Assembly: GCF_000300515.1 (NCBI RefSeq)
Contig: NZ_AMSI01000001.1
Coordinates: forward strand, 62,001-126,000
DNA: 64,000 nucleotides
Direction of reading: 5' to 3'
Source: Nitratireductor indicus C115
GTDB taxonomy: Bacteria; Pseudomonadota; Alphaproteobacteria; Rhizobiales; Rhizobiaceae
In this document: positions 27,879 to 36,870 of the stretch, in pieces
How the letters are laid out: each line of letters begins with the position of its first letter
Numbering within the stretch: position 1 is the first letter of the stretch
Position numbers and translations under genes: made by a program
Notes under the pieces: generated by a model
Seen by the model: the letters and a program-made list of their open reading frames with translations, nothing else
The model's database searches: none
Told to the model about the DNA's origin: nothing

Positions 27879-28471
27879 GCATCGGGCCGCAAGCGATAGC
27901 AACGTTCCTGGAGCGCCTCAACGAGAACGCGGCGGCGAGCGAGCAGGCGCTCAACGCTGCCGATGCGCGCCTGGGCGATGGCGATACGGGTTCCATGCTG
28001 CGGCGTGTAATGGCCGCGATGGCGCATGCGGGGGCAGGTGGGGCCGAAACCGCTTCCGACGCGGCCAAGCGCGCCGCCGCAGCAGCCATGAAGGAAACCG
28101 GATCGAGCCTCGGCAGTCTGGTGGCCACGGCGGCCATGACGCTGGCCAGGAAGGCCAAGGAAATCGAGGCGTCCGGACGCACGCCCGAAACGGCGGATCT
28201 GCCCATGATCGTCGAGGCGATCCGCGATGCGATCTCCGCACGCGGCAAAGCTTCCGTGGGAGACAAGACGGTTGTCGACAGTTTCGATTATCTGACCCGC
28301 TATCTGGCGCAAGGCCCGGTCAGTCTGGAGACGGCACAACGGGCTGCAAACGATGCGCTCGATCAGATGCGGCCGATGCCTTGCCGCATTGGCCGCGCGC
28401 GCATGTTCGCCGAACGCAGCATCGGCAGCGACGATCCGGGCATGCTGGCGGTTGCAAAGCTCCTGGATTGA
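27875..28471 (+). CDS. dhaL: Dihydroxyacetone kinase-like subunit DhaL
   Basis: The nucleotide-binding subunit, 198 residues, starting in an ATGA overlap with dhaK. It contains the Mg-ADP site DARLGDGDTG (three Asp), GKASVGDKTVVDSFDYL and the C-terminal GRARMFAERSIGSDDPG block of DhaL proteins. Encoded as a separate subunit without a DhaM phosphodonor gene, so it either uses ATP directly or borrows a PTS protein from elsewhere. It is the last gene of the sugar operon. Confidence 0.9.
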   Translation: MSIGPQAIATFLERLNENAAASEQALNAADARLGDGDTGSMLRRVMAAMAHAGAGGAETASDAAKRAAAAAMKETGSSLGSLVATAAMTLARKAKEIEASGRTPETADLPMIVEAIRDAISARGKASVGDKTVVDSFDYLTRYLAQGPVSLETAQRAANDALDQMRPMPCRIGRARMFAERSIGSDDPGMLAVAKLLD

Positions 28472-28561
28472 ACGAACCGGCTTCGAGCCTCAGCGGCTGA
28501 TGTCGCGGGGCTCGACGCTGTCGCCGCGCCTGTTACTCATCCCACCTGACGGCCGTATGCT

Positions 28562-29224
28562 TTAAAGAACGCCGCAGTATTTTTCCTCGTAGAAGGCACG
28601 TGCCGGCTGCATATGGTCGATGCAGAGCCGGGCGAGTTCCTCGACATCTCCGTCCCTGATGGCGTCCACCATCGCGAAATGTTCCGCCCTTGCCTTCTCC
28701 AGCAGCGAAGGCAGGCCGAGTCCATGCGAGCGGATGCCATGGGTCTTGGCATTCGAGGTCTCGATGGCTTCGGACAGGTAGGCGTTTTCCGTCCCCTCGA
28801 ACAGTTTGCGGTGAAACAACGTGTTGGTCTGGAAAACGAGCCCGAGATCGCGCGCAGCCACAGCATCGGCATGGGCATCCCGCGCGGCCTCAAGTTCGGC
28901 GAACCATTCAGGGTTGGCCGGAATCCGGATACGTCTTGCGGCCGCCTCGTGAAGGATGACGCGGAGCTCGTAAAGTGCAGCGACTTCCGGTCGCGAAAAA
29001 TAGCGCACAGCCGCTCCCCGGTTCGGGTGGCGCTCGACGATGCCCTTGCGCTCAAGCTCATGCAGGGCAGCGCGAACGATATGCCGTTTCGTCGAGAAGC
29101 GGACGATGAATTCGTCCTCGTAAAGCCGCTGCTTGGGCAGGAAACGGCCAAAGATGATATCCTGTTCGAGCACCGAGACGATTTCGGAAACCGCCGTCTC
29201 TGTCATGGTTCCGTGCCGCGCCAT
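28562..29224 (-). CDS. GntR-family transcriptional regulator (FCD type)
   Basis: A 220-residue protein. The N-terminal winged helix is at about residues 10-75 (LPKQRLYEDEFIVRFSTKRHIVRAALHELERKGIVERHPNRGA). A FCD all-helical effector domain follows. It is divergent from tctCBA-2, and a perfect palindrome lies 12 bases upstream of its start, so autoregulation and control of the divergent operon are likely. Confidence 0.93.
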   Translation of the reverse strand: MARHGTMTETAVSEIVSVLEQDIIFGRFLPKQRLYEDEFIVRFSTKRHIVRAALHELERKGIVERHPNRGAAVRYFSRPEVAALYELRVILHEAAARRIRIPANPEWFAELEAARDAHADAVAARDLGLVFQTNTLFHRKLFEGTENAYLSEAIETSNAKTHGIRSHGLGLPSLLEKARAEHFAMVDAIRDGDVEELARLCIDHMQPARAFYEEKYCGVL

Positions 29225-29236
29225 GGTTCGCCACCT

Positions 29237-29250
29237 GATTATCGATAATC
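29237..29250. promoter_or_regulatory. Putative GntR operator (perfect 14-bp palindrome)
   Basis: GATTATCGATAATC is fully self-complementary. It sits 12 bases upstream of the gntR start and 144 bases before the divergent tctC-2 start. AT-rich short palindromes in this position are typical for FCD-type GntR proteins. Confidence 0.6.
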
Positions 29251-29394
29251 CTGCCAGCTTTTATATCGGCTTTGGCGCCGCCGCAAATGCCGCCCCAAAA
29301 ACACTTGCCGGCTTTGCTTCTGGACGTATGGTTCGCCCGCTCAATTCGGCGGACGGGCAAAGTGATCCGACCGCATCATACCTGGGAGGTTATA

Positions 29395-30342
29395 TTGCTT
29401 AGAAATCTCATGACCGCCGCTGCGGCCGTTCTCATTTCTGCCGGCCCCGCATTGGCGGATTGGCCCGAAAAGCCGCTTGAACTCCTTGTCGCCTATGGTG
29501 CCGGCGGCGGCACCGACGTGACCGCGCGCACGCTCCAGCCCCTGCTGGAGAAGGAGCTCGGCCAGTCGATCGTCGTTGTGAACCGTCCGGGTGCTGCCGG
29601 TGAAGTGGGGCATGCCGCCCTCGCCGATGCCAAGCCCGACGGTTACACGATGGGCATTCTCAACCTGCCGCCCATGCTGACCATTCCGATCACCAAGGAT
29701 GCAGCCTTCAAGCCGGAGCAGATCATTCCCGTTGCGGGTCTGGTGCGTGATCCTTCGGCGATCTCGGTTCCCGGCAACAGCCCGTTCAACACGCTTGAAG
29801 AGCTGATTGCATACGCCAAGGAGAACCCAGGCGCAGTCACCATCGGCACCACGGGTGTGGGCACCGACGACCACCTTGCCATGCGCTATCTCGCCAAGGC
29901 GACCGGCGCTGAGTTCACCCACGTACCGTTCGCTTCGGCAGGTGCGGCGCGCACGGCGCTGATGGGCGGCCACGTTTCGGCCGCGGCCCTGAACCTCGGC
30001 GAGGCGATGCCCAATGCCCAGGAAGGCAAGGTGAAGATCCTCGCCCAGTTTGGCCCCGAAACCTCGCCGCTCGCTCCCGACGTGCCGACCGCCAAGTCGC
30101 TCGGCTATGACGTCGAAATGCTCTCCGAGCGCGGTGTCGGCGTTCCGGCTGGAACCGATCCGGCAATCGTTGAGAAGCTCGCGGCGGCTATCGAGGCTGT
30201 GGCGAAGAATCCCGCTTTCATCGAGCGCAACAAGGAGCTCTACACAGAGGTCAGCTACATGCCGACCGAAGCGTTCCAGAAGCACGTGGAACAGCTGCGC
30301 AAGGACTACCAGGCCATGTGGGACGAGTCCCCGTGGCAGTAG
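29395..30342 (+). CDS. tctC: Tripartite tricarboxylate transporter substrate-binding protein (second set)
   Basis: Periplasmic binding protein of 315 residues. The start chosen is TTG at 29395 because GGGAGG lies five bases upstream; the in-frame ATG at 29410 is 20 bases from that site. The signal peptide ends at about ALA before DWPEKPLELLVAYGAGGGTDVTART, the Bug-family N-terminus. The ligand is probably a carboxylate of the following aldehyde dehydrogenase pathway. Confidence 0.92.
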   Translation: MLRNLMTAAAAVLISAGPALADWPEKPLELLVAYGAGGGTDVTARTLQPLLEKELGQSIVVVNRPGAAGEVGHAALADAKPDGYTMGILNLPPMLTIPITKDAAFKPEQIIPVAGLVRDPSAISVPGNSPFNTLEELIAYAKENPGAVTIGTTGVGTDDHLAMRYLAKATGAEFTHVPFASAGAARTALMGGHVSAAALNLGEAMPNAQEGKVKILAQFGPETSPLAPDVPTAKSLGYDVEMLSERGVGVPAGTDPAIVEKLAAAIEAVAKNPAFIERNKELYTEVSYMPTEAFQKHVEQLRKDYQAMWDESPWQ

Positions 30343-30794
30343 AGCCTGAAAAGCTCGAGGGAAACCCCGTCCGGCCGCTTGAGCGGCTGGCGGTGGCTCT
30401 CGCCGTAGCGCTGGCGGGTGGCGTCGTGGTCTGGGACGGCGCGCGGCAGGCCGGGGCGAGTGCCTATTTCCCGATTGCCGTCGGCAGCGCGATGATTGCG
30501 CTGTCGGCGGTCTCCGTCGCCAGGCTCGACCGCGAGACGCGCATGACGGAAGAGGCCCCGCTGGTCCGGGGTTTCGTCGGACTTGGCATGCTCGCTGCCT
30601 TCATTTTCCTTGCTGGTCAGATCGGTTTCCTGACCGCATCGATCGCATTCATTCCCGCGATGGCGCTTCTCGGCGGAGACCGCAACTTTCTCCGCATCGC
30701 CGTCGGCACGGTTGCCTTTGTCATCATGGCTTATGTCGTTTTCAACCTCGCCTTCGCCCAGCCCTTCCCGGCGGAACTGATCCTCGGAGGCTGA
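30318..30794 (+). CDS. tctB: Tripartite tricarboxylate transporter small permease (second set)
   Basis: A 158-residue protein with four hydrophobic segments in the TctB pattern (ERLAVALAVALAGGVVVWDG, YFPIAVGSAMIALSAVSV, and two more). It starts at GTG within the last 25 bases of tctC-2; a second GTG five codons later is equally possible. It is followed by tctA-2 after one base. Confidence 0.85.
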   Translation: MGRVPVAVEPEKLEGNPVRPLERLAVALAVALAGGVVVWDGARQAGASAYFPIAVGSAMIALSAVSVARLDRETRMTEEAPLVRGFVGLGMLAAFIFLAGQIGFLTASIAFIPAMALLGGDRNFLRIAVGTVAFVIMAYVVFNLAFAQPFPAELILGG

Positions 30795-30795
30795 T

Positions 30796-32280
30796 ATGGT
30801 CGAAGTTCTATCCGGTCTTCCGCACGCGCTCATTCTGGACAGCATCCTGGCGATGATCGTGGGCACCGCCGCCGGCATTCTTGTCGGTGCAATTCCCGGC
30901 CTTACCGCCACTCTGGCAATGGCGCTGCTTCTGCCGTTCACCTACACCATGTCGCCGCTCGTGGCGCTTGGCATGATGGCCGGCATCTACAATGGCTCCA
31001 TGTATGGCGGGGCTATTCCCGCAATCCTGATGCGCATTCCAGGCACTCCCTCGGCGGTGGCCACGACGTTCGATGGTTATCCTCTGGCACAGGCGGGGCG
31101 GGCGAAATATGCGCTGCACATCGCGCTTGTTTCTTCCACGGCAGGATCGATCATCAGCGCTCTGGCACTCATGGTCATTGCGCCGCCGCTGGTTTCGCTG
31201 GCGCTGCAGTTCGGCCCGACCGAGTATTTCTGGGTTGCCGTCTTCGGCCTCACCAGCGTGTCGCTGCTTCTGGCGGGCGCGCCGGCCAAGGGGCTGGCGT
31301 CCGCGATGATCGGCGTCGCCGTCGGTCTTGTCGGAATGGACATGATGACGGGGTCCGAAAGGCTGGTCTTCGGCATCAGGCATATTGCGGGCGGCATCGA
31401 TCTCGCGGTCATGCTCACGGGGCTGTTCGCCGTACCTCCGGCTCTGGCCATGCTCGCGTCCTCCGCGAATGGAGATGGCCGTGCAGATTTGACCGGCGCG
31501 GGTCTCAAGGTGCGCGAGGCATTCACGCTCACCAAGACCTGGATCCGGTCCGGCCTGATTGGCGTCGTGATCGGCATCATGCCGGGCGCGGGCGGTAATC
31601 TCGCGGGCATTCTGGGCTATGCCGAGGAAAAACGTGCGGCCAAGGACTCCGCCCTGTTCGGCAAAGGTGATCCACGCGGCATCGCGGCTTCCGAATGCGC
31701 CAACAATGCCGATAACGCCTCCTCGCTGATCCCCACGCTGGCGCTCGGTGTGCCGGGCAATTCCGTGGCGGCGCTCATGATGGGAGCCATGCTGATCCAG
31801 GGTCTCAATCCCGGCCCGGCGCTCTTCAGCCAGCATGCGGACGTGGTCTATGGCTTCATGTGGCAGATGCTGATCACAGCCTTCCTCATGCTGGGCCTGG
31901 GGCTGATCGGAGCGAAGCTATTCGTGAACATGCTGCGTATTCCCGCGGCACTGCTGGCGCCGATGATCCTCATCATCTGCTCACTAGGCACCTATGCCTC
32001 AACGAATGCGATGGCTGATGTCTGGCTGATGCTCGGCTTCGGTTTGATGGGCTATGTCCTGTCCCGCTCAGGCTATCCGATTGCGCCCATCGTACTGGGA
32101 GCAATCCTCGGTCCCATGGCGGAATCCTCCTTCCGCCAGGCGCTTCTCATCGCGCGTGGCGATCCTCTCTCCTTCGTCTCGTCGCCGATCTCGATTGCGC
32201 TGGTCATTGCGGTCGTGGCGATCCTCGCTCTCCCGCTGGTGCGCGGGCGCGGCAGGAAGAACGAAGCCGCTTCCACCTGA
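30796..32280 (+). CDS. tctA: Tripartite tricarboxylate transporter large permease (second set)
   Basis: A 494-residue membrane protein with the TctA repeats GAIPGLTATLAMALLLPFTY, GGAIPAILMRIPGTPSAVA and GIMPGAGGNLAGILGY. Along its length it parallels the first TctA of the window (15912-17390), but it belongs to a different operon with a GntR regulator and downstream dehydrogenases. The two sets are therefore paralogous importers with separate regulation. Confidence 0.95.
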   Translation: MVEVLSGLPHALILDSILAMIVGTAAGILVGAIPGLTATLAMALLLPFTYTMSPLVALGMMAGIYNGSMYGGAIPAILMRIPGTPSAVATTFDGYPLAQAGRAKYALHIALVSSTAGSIISALALMVIAPPLVSLALQFGPTEYFWVAVFGLTSVSLLLAGAPAKGLASAMIGVAVGLVGMDMMTGSERLVFGIRHIAGGIDLAVMLTGLFAVPPALAMLASSANGDGRADLTGAGLKVREAFTLTKTWIRSGLIGVVIGIMPGAGGNLAGILGYAEEKRAAKDSALFGKGDPRGIAASECANNADNASSLIPTLALGVPGNSVAALMMGAMLIQGLNPGPALFSQHADVVYGFMWQMLITAFLMLGLGLIGAKLFVNMLRIPAALLAPMILIICSLGTYASTNAMADVWLMLGFGLMGYVLSRSGYPIAPIVLGAILGPMAESSFRQALLIARGDPLSFVSSPISIALVIAVVAILALPLVRGRGRKNEAAST

Positions 32281-32326
32281 AATGCGCACCGAACAGACAA
32301 CACAGAACACAGGCCAGGATAAGGGC

Positions 32327-33763
32327 ATGGATATTCGCACGAACGCCGATGAACTCGTCAGCATCAACCCCGCCGACGGTAGCGAGGTCGCGCGTGTGGC
32401 GGTCACCGATCCCGAAGAGCTGGAGGCGATTGTCGCCCGTGCGCAGACGGCTTTTCGCACTTCCGGCTGGAAGGACCTGATGCCACACAAGCGGGCGGAG
32501 GTGCTTCATGCCATCGCCAATGGCCTTCTGGCGGAGAAGGAGGCGCTTGCGACGCTTCAGATGCGTGACAACGGCAAGCCGATCTCGGAGTGCCGGGGCA
32601 TGGTCGATTATGCAGTCGGCACGTTCCGTTACTACGCCTCGGTCTGCGAAACGCTGGAAACCGACGTCACGCCCCGGCGTGGCGACTATGTGTCCTTCAC
32701 CGTGCTTGAGCCCTATGGCGTCGTGGCGGCGATCACGCCGTGGAACTCGCCGATCATGAACGATGCGGCCAAGGTGGCCCCGGCGCTGGCCGCAGGCAAT
32801 GCCGTCATTCTCAAGCCGTCCGAGGATTCGCCGCTGCTTGCGCCGGAGCTCGCCCGCATTGCGGCGGCAGCCGGTCTGCCGGATGGGCTCCTGCAGGTCG
32901 TGCAGGGGCGTGGCGCAGGCATCGGCGCCGCCCTCGTCGCGCATCCGGGTGTCGGCATGATTTCGTTTACGGGCGGCACTGCGACGGGCCGGGCCATCGG
33001 CAGCGTTGCCGGTGAGCGCATCGTTCCCGTGGCGCTGGAGCTTGGCGGGAAGTCTCCCCATGTGGTGTTCGCCGATGCGGACATCGAGCATGCGGTTGCC
33101 GCTGTTGCGGCCGGTATTTTCGGCTCTTCAGGCCAGTCCTGCGTTGCCGGTTCGCGCCTCCTCGTCGAGGAGAGCGTCTATGACGAGGTGGTGTCGCGCC
33201 TCGTCGAGCGGGCGAAGCGCATCGTCGTTGCCGCTCCTGATGCCAAGGGCGTCGAGGTGGGGCCGCTTGCCTCATTCCATCACCGCGACCGCGTCAGCGC
33301 CTTTGTGGAGCGGGCCCGGGCAGAAGGCGGGCGGATCCTGTGTGGTGGTGCAGCGCCTGAAGGCGCCGAGTACGAAGCCGGCGCCTATTACCTGCCGACC
33401 ATCATCGATGGACTGCCCTACGATGCCGTTTCCTGCCAGGAAGAAGCCTTCGGCCCGGTTCTGGTCGTGCTCTCCTTCAAGGATGAGGCCGATCTGGTGG
33501 AGAAGGCCAATGGCACCGATTTCGGCCTTGCCTGCGGCATCTGGACGGAGAGCTTCAAGAAGGCATGGCGCATCGGCCGCGCCCTGGATGCGGGCTCCGT
33601 CTGGATCAACACCTACAAGCAGTCCGTAACGAGCACGCCCTTCGGTGGTTTCAAGGACAGCGGTATCGGCCGCGAGAAGGGCATCGACGGCCTCCGGCTC
33701 TACGCCCAGGTGAAGAGCATGTTCTTCGGCTTGCACGAAAAGCCTTTGCCGATCGCGAAGTGA
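32327..33763 (+). CDS. Aldehyde dehydrogenase family protein
   Basis: An NAD(P)-dependent aldehyde oxidoreductase of 478 residues. It has AITPWNSP (Asn140, oxyanion), LELGGKSP (Glu238, general base), GQSC with the catalytic Cys272, and EEAFGPVL. Start: the ATG preceded by AGGATAAGG is preferred over an ATG 15 codons upstream that overlaps the tctA-2 end. It follows tctCBA-2 in the same direction. It resembles the benzaldehyde/succinate-semialdehyde-type ALDH branch; the substrate is not determinable by reading. Confidence 0.92.
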   Translation: MDIRTNADELVSINPADGSEVARVAVTDPEELEAIVARAQTAFRTSGWKDLMPHKRAEVLHAIANGLLAEKEALATLQMRDNGKPISECRGMVDYAVGTFRYYASVCETLETDVTPRRGDYVSFTVLEPYGVVAAITPWNSPIMNDAAKVAPALAAGNAVILKPSEDSPLLAPELARIAAAAGLPDGLLQVVQGRGAGIGAALVAHPGVGMISFTGGTATGRAIGSVAGERIVPVALELGGKSPHVVFADADIEHAVAAVAAGIFGSSGQSCVAGSRLLVEESVYDEVVSRLVERAKRIVVAAPDAKGVEVGPLASFHHRDRVSAFVERARAEGGRILCGGAAPEGAEYEAGAYYLPTIIDGLPYDAVSCQEEAFGPVLVVLSFKDEADLVEKANGTDFGLACGIWTESFKKAWRIGRALDAGSVWINTYKQSVTSTPFGGFKDSGIGREKGIDGLRLYAQVKSMFFGLHEKPLPIAK

Positions 33764-33800
33764 TCCGTCCTCAACACGAGAAAGAAGTTCTGGAGCATCA

Positions 33801-34700
33801 ATGACCGACATATCGAAAGTTGCCGTCTACGGTCTCGGCAATATGGGCTTTCCGCTAGCAACGCGCATCGCCGCCCGCTTTCCGGTGCAGGTGTTCGACC
33901 TGAACGAGGGAATGCTGGCCAAGGCGAAAGCCGAGCTTGGCGCCGACGTCATCGCCGATCCGCAGGCATTGTCGGCCACGCCGGTCGTGGTTCTCTGCCT
34001 GCCGAGCCCCAAGGCGTCGGTAGCGGTCCTCCGCCAGATCGGCCCGCATCTGCCCAAGGATGCCGTGGTGGTGGAAACCTCCACCGTCAATCCTGAAGAC
34101 GTGATCGCGTGCCGCGACGTGCTGGCGCCGCATGGCATTCGCATCATTGATGCCTCCCTCATGGCTGGTGTCAGCCAGATGGAAGCGGGCACCGCCTCCC
34201 TCCTCATCGGTGGCGAGGAGGGGGCTATCGCAGCCTGCCGCCCCGTGCTCGACGCGATTGCGGAAAAGCAGATCGTGTTCGGCGATCTGGGAACGGGCGC
34301 CGCCGCCAAGGTCATCAACAATGCCGTTGCCCATGCGGTCATGGTGGTTGTGGCAGAGGCCGGCTCCATGGCGACGGCGACCGGCGTTTCCATCGACAAG
34401 CTGATCGGTCTTCTGTCCGATCCTCAGATGGGCCTGCATCGTCCTCTGACCTATCGTTTCGCCAAGCGGGTGGTGGAAGGTGACTATGAGGGAGGCATGC
34501 CGCTCGACGCTGCACGCAAGGATTCGCGCCTCGCGCTCGATCTGGCCCAGACGGAGGGCGTTCCCCTCTTTGCCATTCAGGCTTCGCATTCGGTCTATGA
34601 AATGGCGTCCCGCGCGGGTTATTCGCGCGACGACTATGCAGCCATTGCGAAACTGTGGAGCGATTGGCAGGTGCCTGCCGTTCCTGAGGCCAAGGGTTGA
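33801..34700 (+). CDS. Beta-hydroxyacid dehydrogenase (3-hydroxyisobutyrate dehydrogenase/tartronate semialdehyde reductase family)
   Basis: A 299-residue NAD(P)-dependent oxidoreductase. It has an N-terminal Rossmann motif GLGNMG (11-16), the substrate-binding segment ASLMAGVSQMEAGT and the catalytic lysine Lys170 (AAAKVINN). The usual DAPVSGG block is DASLMAGV here, an unusual substrate loop. It follows the aldehyde dehydrogenase by 37 bases and is followed by a terminator. The pair can interconvert an imported hydroxy-acid, its semialdehyde and the acid. Confidence 0.92.
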   Translation: MTDISKVAVYGLGNMGFPLATRIAARFPVQVFDLNEGMLAKAKAELGADVIADPQALSATPVVVLCLPSPKASVAVLRQIGPHLPKDAVVVETSTVNPEDVIACRDVLAPHGIRIIDASLMAGVSQMEAGTASLLIGGEEGAIAACRPVLDAIAEKQIVFGDLGTGAAAKVINNAVAHAVMVVVAEAGSMATATGVSIDKLIGLLSDPQMGLHRPLTYRFAKRVVEGDYEGGMPLDAARKDSRLALDLAQTEGVPLFAIQASHSVYEMASRAGYSRDDYAAIAKLWSDWQVPAVPEAKG

Positions 34701-34739
34701 TCCCACTCACGGCCAACCGCTTTCTCGTCTGTGCATCAT

Positions 34740-34763
34740 GGGCGGCCCATGGGCCGCCCTTTT
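34740..34763 (+). terminator. Terminator after the tctCBA-2/dehydrogenase operon
   Basis: A perfect 20-base palindrome GGGCGGCCCATGGGCCGCCC followed directly by TTTT. It lies 40 bases after the beta-hydroxyacid dehydrogenase stop. Confidence 0.8.
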
Positions 34764-34870
34764 ACATTCGCCTTCTGTGAGCATTGTCTTCGTGATGCGG
34801 ACATCTTGCGCCAATCGGATCAACCATGCGATATGCGGGTGAAATAGATCCAGGTTGATCGAATACGCGC

Positions 34871-35818
34871 ATGACTTTCAGCCGCAGCCGAATGCCCGAT
34901 CTCAATGCGTTGCAGGCCTTCGAGGCAGCGGCGCGCTATGAAAGCTTCACGCTCGCCGCTGCCGAGCTGGACCTGAGCCAGAGCGCCATCAGCCGCCAGA
35001 TCAAGGTGCTTGAAGAGCGGCTCGGTATCACGCTGTTCGAGCGGGTGCGCCAGCGTGTGGTGTTGTCGGAAAGCGGCAAGCGCCTGTTGACCGACGTGCG
35101 CGACATCCTCTCGCGCACCGAACACATGACCCTGCGTGCCATGGGCACTCGGGGGCTGACGGGCGCGCTCACCATTGCCACCCTGCCGACCTTCGCGCGC
35201 CGTTGGCTCATTCCGCGCCTGCCGGATTTCTTGGCTCGCCAGCCGGGCATACAGGTCAGTCTGTCCTCGCGCAGCACGCCCTTCGATCTCACCTCCGAGA
35301 GCTTCGACCTGGCAATTCACTACGGACGCCCGAGCTGGCCGCATGCAAGCTGCACCTTTCTGTGCAGCGAAATCGTGGTGCCGGTGGCCGCGCCCGGATT
35401 TCTGAAGGGGGCCCGGCGCTTCGAGGCGGCGGAGGTCGCTCAGCTGCCGCTTCTGCATCTGGATACAAGACCGAAACTCTGGGAAGACTGGTTCACGCGC
35501 AGCGACGTGGCGACCGAACACTCATATCGTGGGCACCGCTTCGACCAGTTCTCCATGGTGATCGCGGCAGCTCTTGCCGGTCTCGGCGTTGCGCTTCTGC
35601 CAAGCTACCTCATCGAGGAGGAAGTCGCCGCCGGTCGGCTTGTCATCGTGGCTGACCTGCCGATGGAAACCGAATTCAGCTATTATGTGGTCGTGCCCGA
35701 GGACAAGAGCTCGAACGATCTGAGCCTTGCCTTCCAATCCTGGATCATGCGCCAGGTGCGGCCGGCTCCCCTTCTGCCTGGCGATCTGATCGAGAGCCTG
35801 GCTGCGAAGGTCAGGTAA
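34871..35818 (+). CDS. LysR-type transcriptional regulator (GcvA-like)
   Basis: A 315-residue LTTR. The winged helix-turn-helix is in residues 5-65 (MPDLNALQAFEAAARYESFTLAAAELDLSQSAISRQIKVLE, in two parts), and the effector domain is of the GcvA/AmpR-like class (FARRWLIPRLPDFLARQPGI, FDLAIHYG). It faces the TRAP-2 operon convergently, so it is not an obvious regulator of that operon. Its target may be elsewhere or the upstream operon. Confidence 0.93.
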   Translation: MTFSRSRMPDLNALQAFEAAARYESFTLAAAELDLSQSAISRQIKVLEERLGITLFERVRQRVVLSESGKRLLTDVRDILSRTEHMTLRAMGTRGLTGALTIATLPTFARRWLIPRLPDFLARQPGIQVSLSSRSTPFDLTSESFDLAIHYGRPSWPHASCTFLCSEIVVPVAAPGFLKGARRFEAAEVAQLPLLHLDTRPKLWEDWFTRSDVATEHSYRGHRFDQFSMVIAAALAGLGVALLPSYLIEEEVAAGRLVIVADLPMETEFSYYVVVPEDKSSNDLSLAFQSWIMRQVRPAPLLPGDLIESLAAKVR

Positions 35819-35832
35819 GACCCAAAAAGGAA

Positions 35833-35852
35833 CGGCGGCCCGCAGGCCGCCG
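35833..35852 (-). terminator. Probable terminator of the TRAP-2 operon
   Basis: The stem CGGCGGCC/GGCCGCCG with loop CGCA lies 29 bases past the dctP-2 stop. On the minus strand it is followed by TTCCTTTTTGG. The T-run is short and interrupted. It may act on both convergent transcripts. Confidence 0.6.
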
Positions 35853-35881
35853 CAAATCTTCCAGTCCGCTTCTCCGGCGGA

Positions 35882-36853
35882 TTATTTTGCCGTCAGCAGT
35901 TCAAGGTTTTCCTTGCCTTCTGGGATATTGGCGAGAAGACCGTCCCAGGCGCCGCGTGCCTTTTCCATGAAGGGAGCAAGGTCTGGCTCGATGATCTCGA
36001 TGCCGGCTTTCTTCAGCTCTTCAAGGCCGTCCGCCGCGTTCTTCTTGTAGACGTCGATGGATGCGGCGGATGCCTCCTTGCCGGCCTCGCGCACGATGGC
36101 CTGCTGTTCTGGCGTCAGGCGGTCGAAGGCGGCTTTCGACATGATCATGGTCGCGGCCATGTGGTGCACGCGCGTCAGGTTGAAATACTTGGTGGCTTCC
36201 ACGAACTTGTCCTGGATTAGCTGTTCGGGAGAGGCTTCGGCACCATCCACCACGCCGCTCTGTAGAGCGAGGAAGACTTCGCTGTAGGCCATGGGGGTGG
36301 ACTGGGCGCCGAGCGCTTCATAAGCGCCGACGAAGCCGGGTCCCTGGATCACGCGGATCTTGAAACCCTTCATGTCATCGAGCGAACGCACGGGCTTTGT
36401 GCCATAGACGCTGCGCTCGAACACGGAGACGAAGCCGAGACCGACCAGATCGTGCTTGTCAATATAGCTGAGCAGCTTGTCGCCCGCCTTGCCCTGAAGC
36501 GCGGCATTTGCGGCGTCGGTCGTGTCGAACAGATAGGGCAGCGAAAGCACGGCAAGCTCGGGAACGGTGTTTTCCAGCGGCGGCTCGCCGGTCACCACGA
36601 GGTCGATAGCGCCCGAGCGCGCATTCTGGATCATCTGCACTTCGCCGCCGAGCTGGCCGGCGGGGAAAACGGTCACGTTGATATCGCCCTTGCTTTTTTC
36701 CGAAACGAGTTCGGCGAACTTGGTGGCGGCGGCGTGGTAATGGCTGTCTTCGCTGAGCACATGGCCGAGCGTAAGATCGACGGCGAGTGCCTGTGGCACG
36801 GCGCCAAGCGCGCCGAAGGCAGACAGGAGGAGAGAGGCTGCAAGTCTTTTCAT
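35882..36853 (-). CDS. dctP: TRAP transporter substrate-binding protein (second set)
   Basis: Periplasmic binding protein of 323 residues. The signal peptide ends at QALA before VDLTLGHVLSEDSHYH, the classic DctP N-terminus. The ligand-binding arginine is expected at Arg167 (FKIRVIQG), followed by ALQSGVVDGAE. The in-frame open reading extends far upstream through dctM, but the ATG just after the dctM stop is the real start. The order DctQ-DctM-DctP is reversed relative to the first TRAP set. Confidence 0.94.
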   Translation of the reverse strand: MKRLAASLLLSAFGALGAVPQALAVDLTLGHVLSEDSHYHAAATKFAELVSEKSKGDINVTVFPAGQLGGEVQMIQNARSGAIDLVVTGEPPLENTVPELAVLSLPYLFDTTDAANAALQGKAGDKLLSYIDKHDLVGLGFVSVFERSVYGTKPVRSLDDMKGFKIRVIQGPGFVGAYEALGAQSTPMAYSEVFLALQSGVVDGAEASPEQLIQDKFVEATKYFNLTRVHHMAATMIMSKAAFDRLTPEQQAIVREAGKEASAASIDVYKKNAADGLEELKKAGIEIIEPDLAPFMEKARGAWDGLLANIPEGKENLELLTAK

Positions 36854-36870
36854 AGGTGGTTCCCCGGTTG

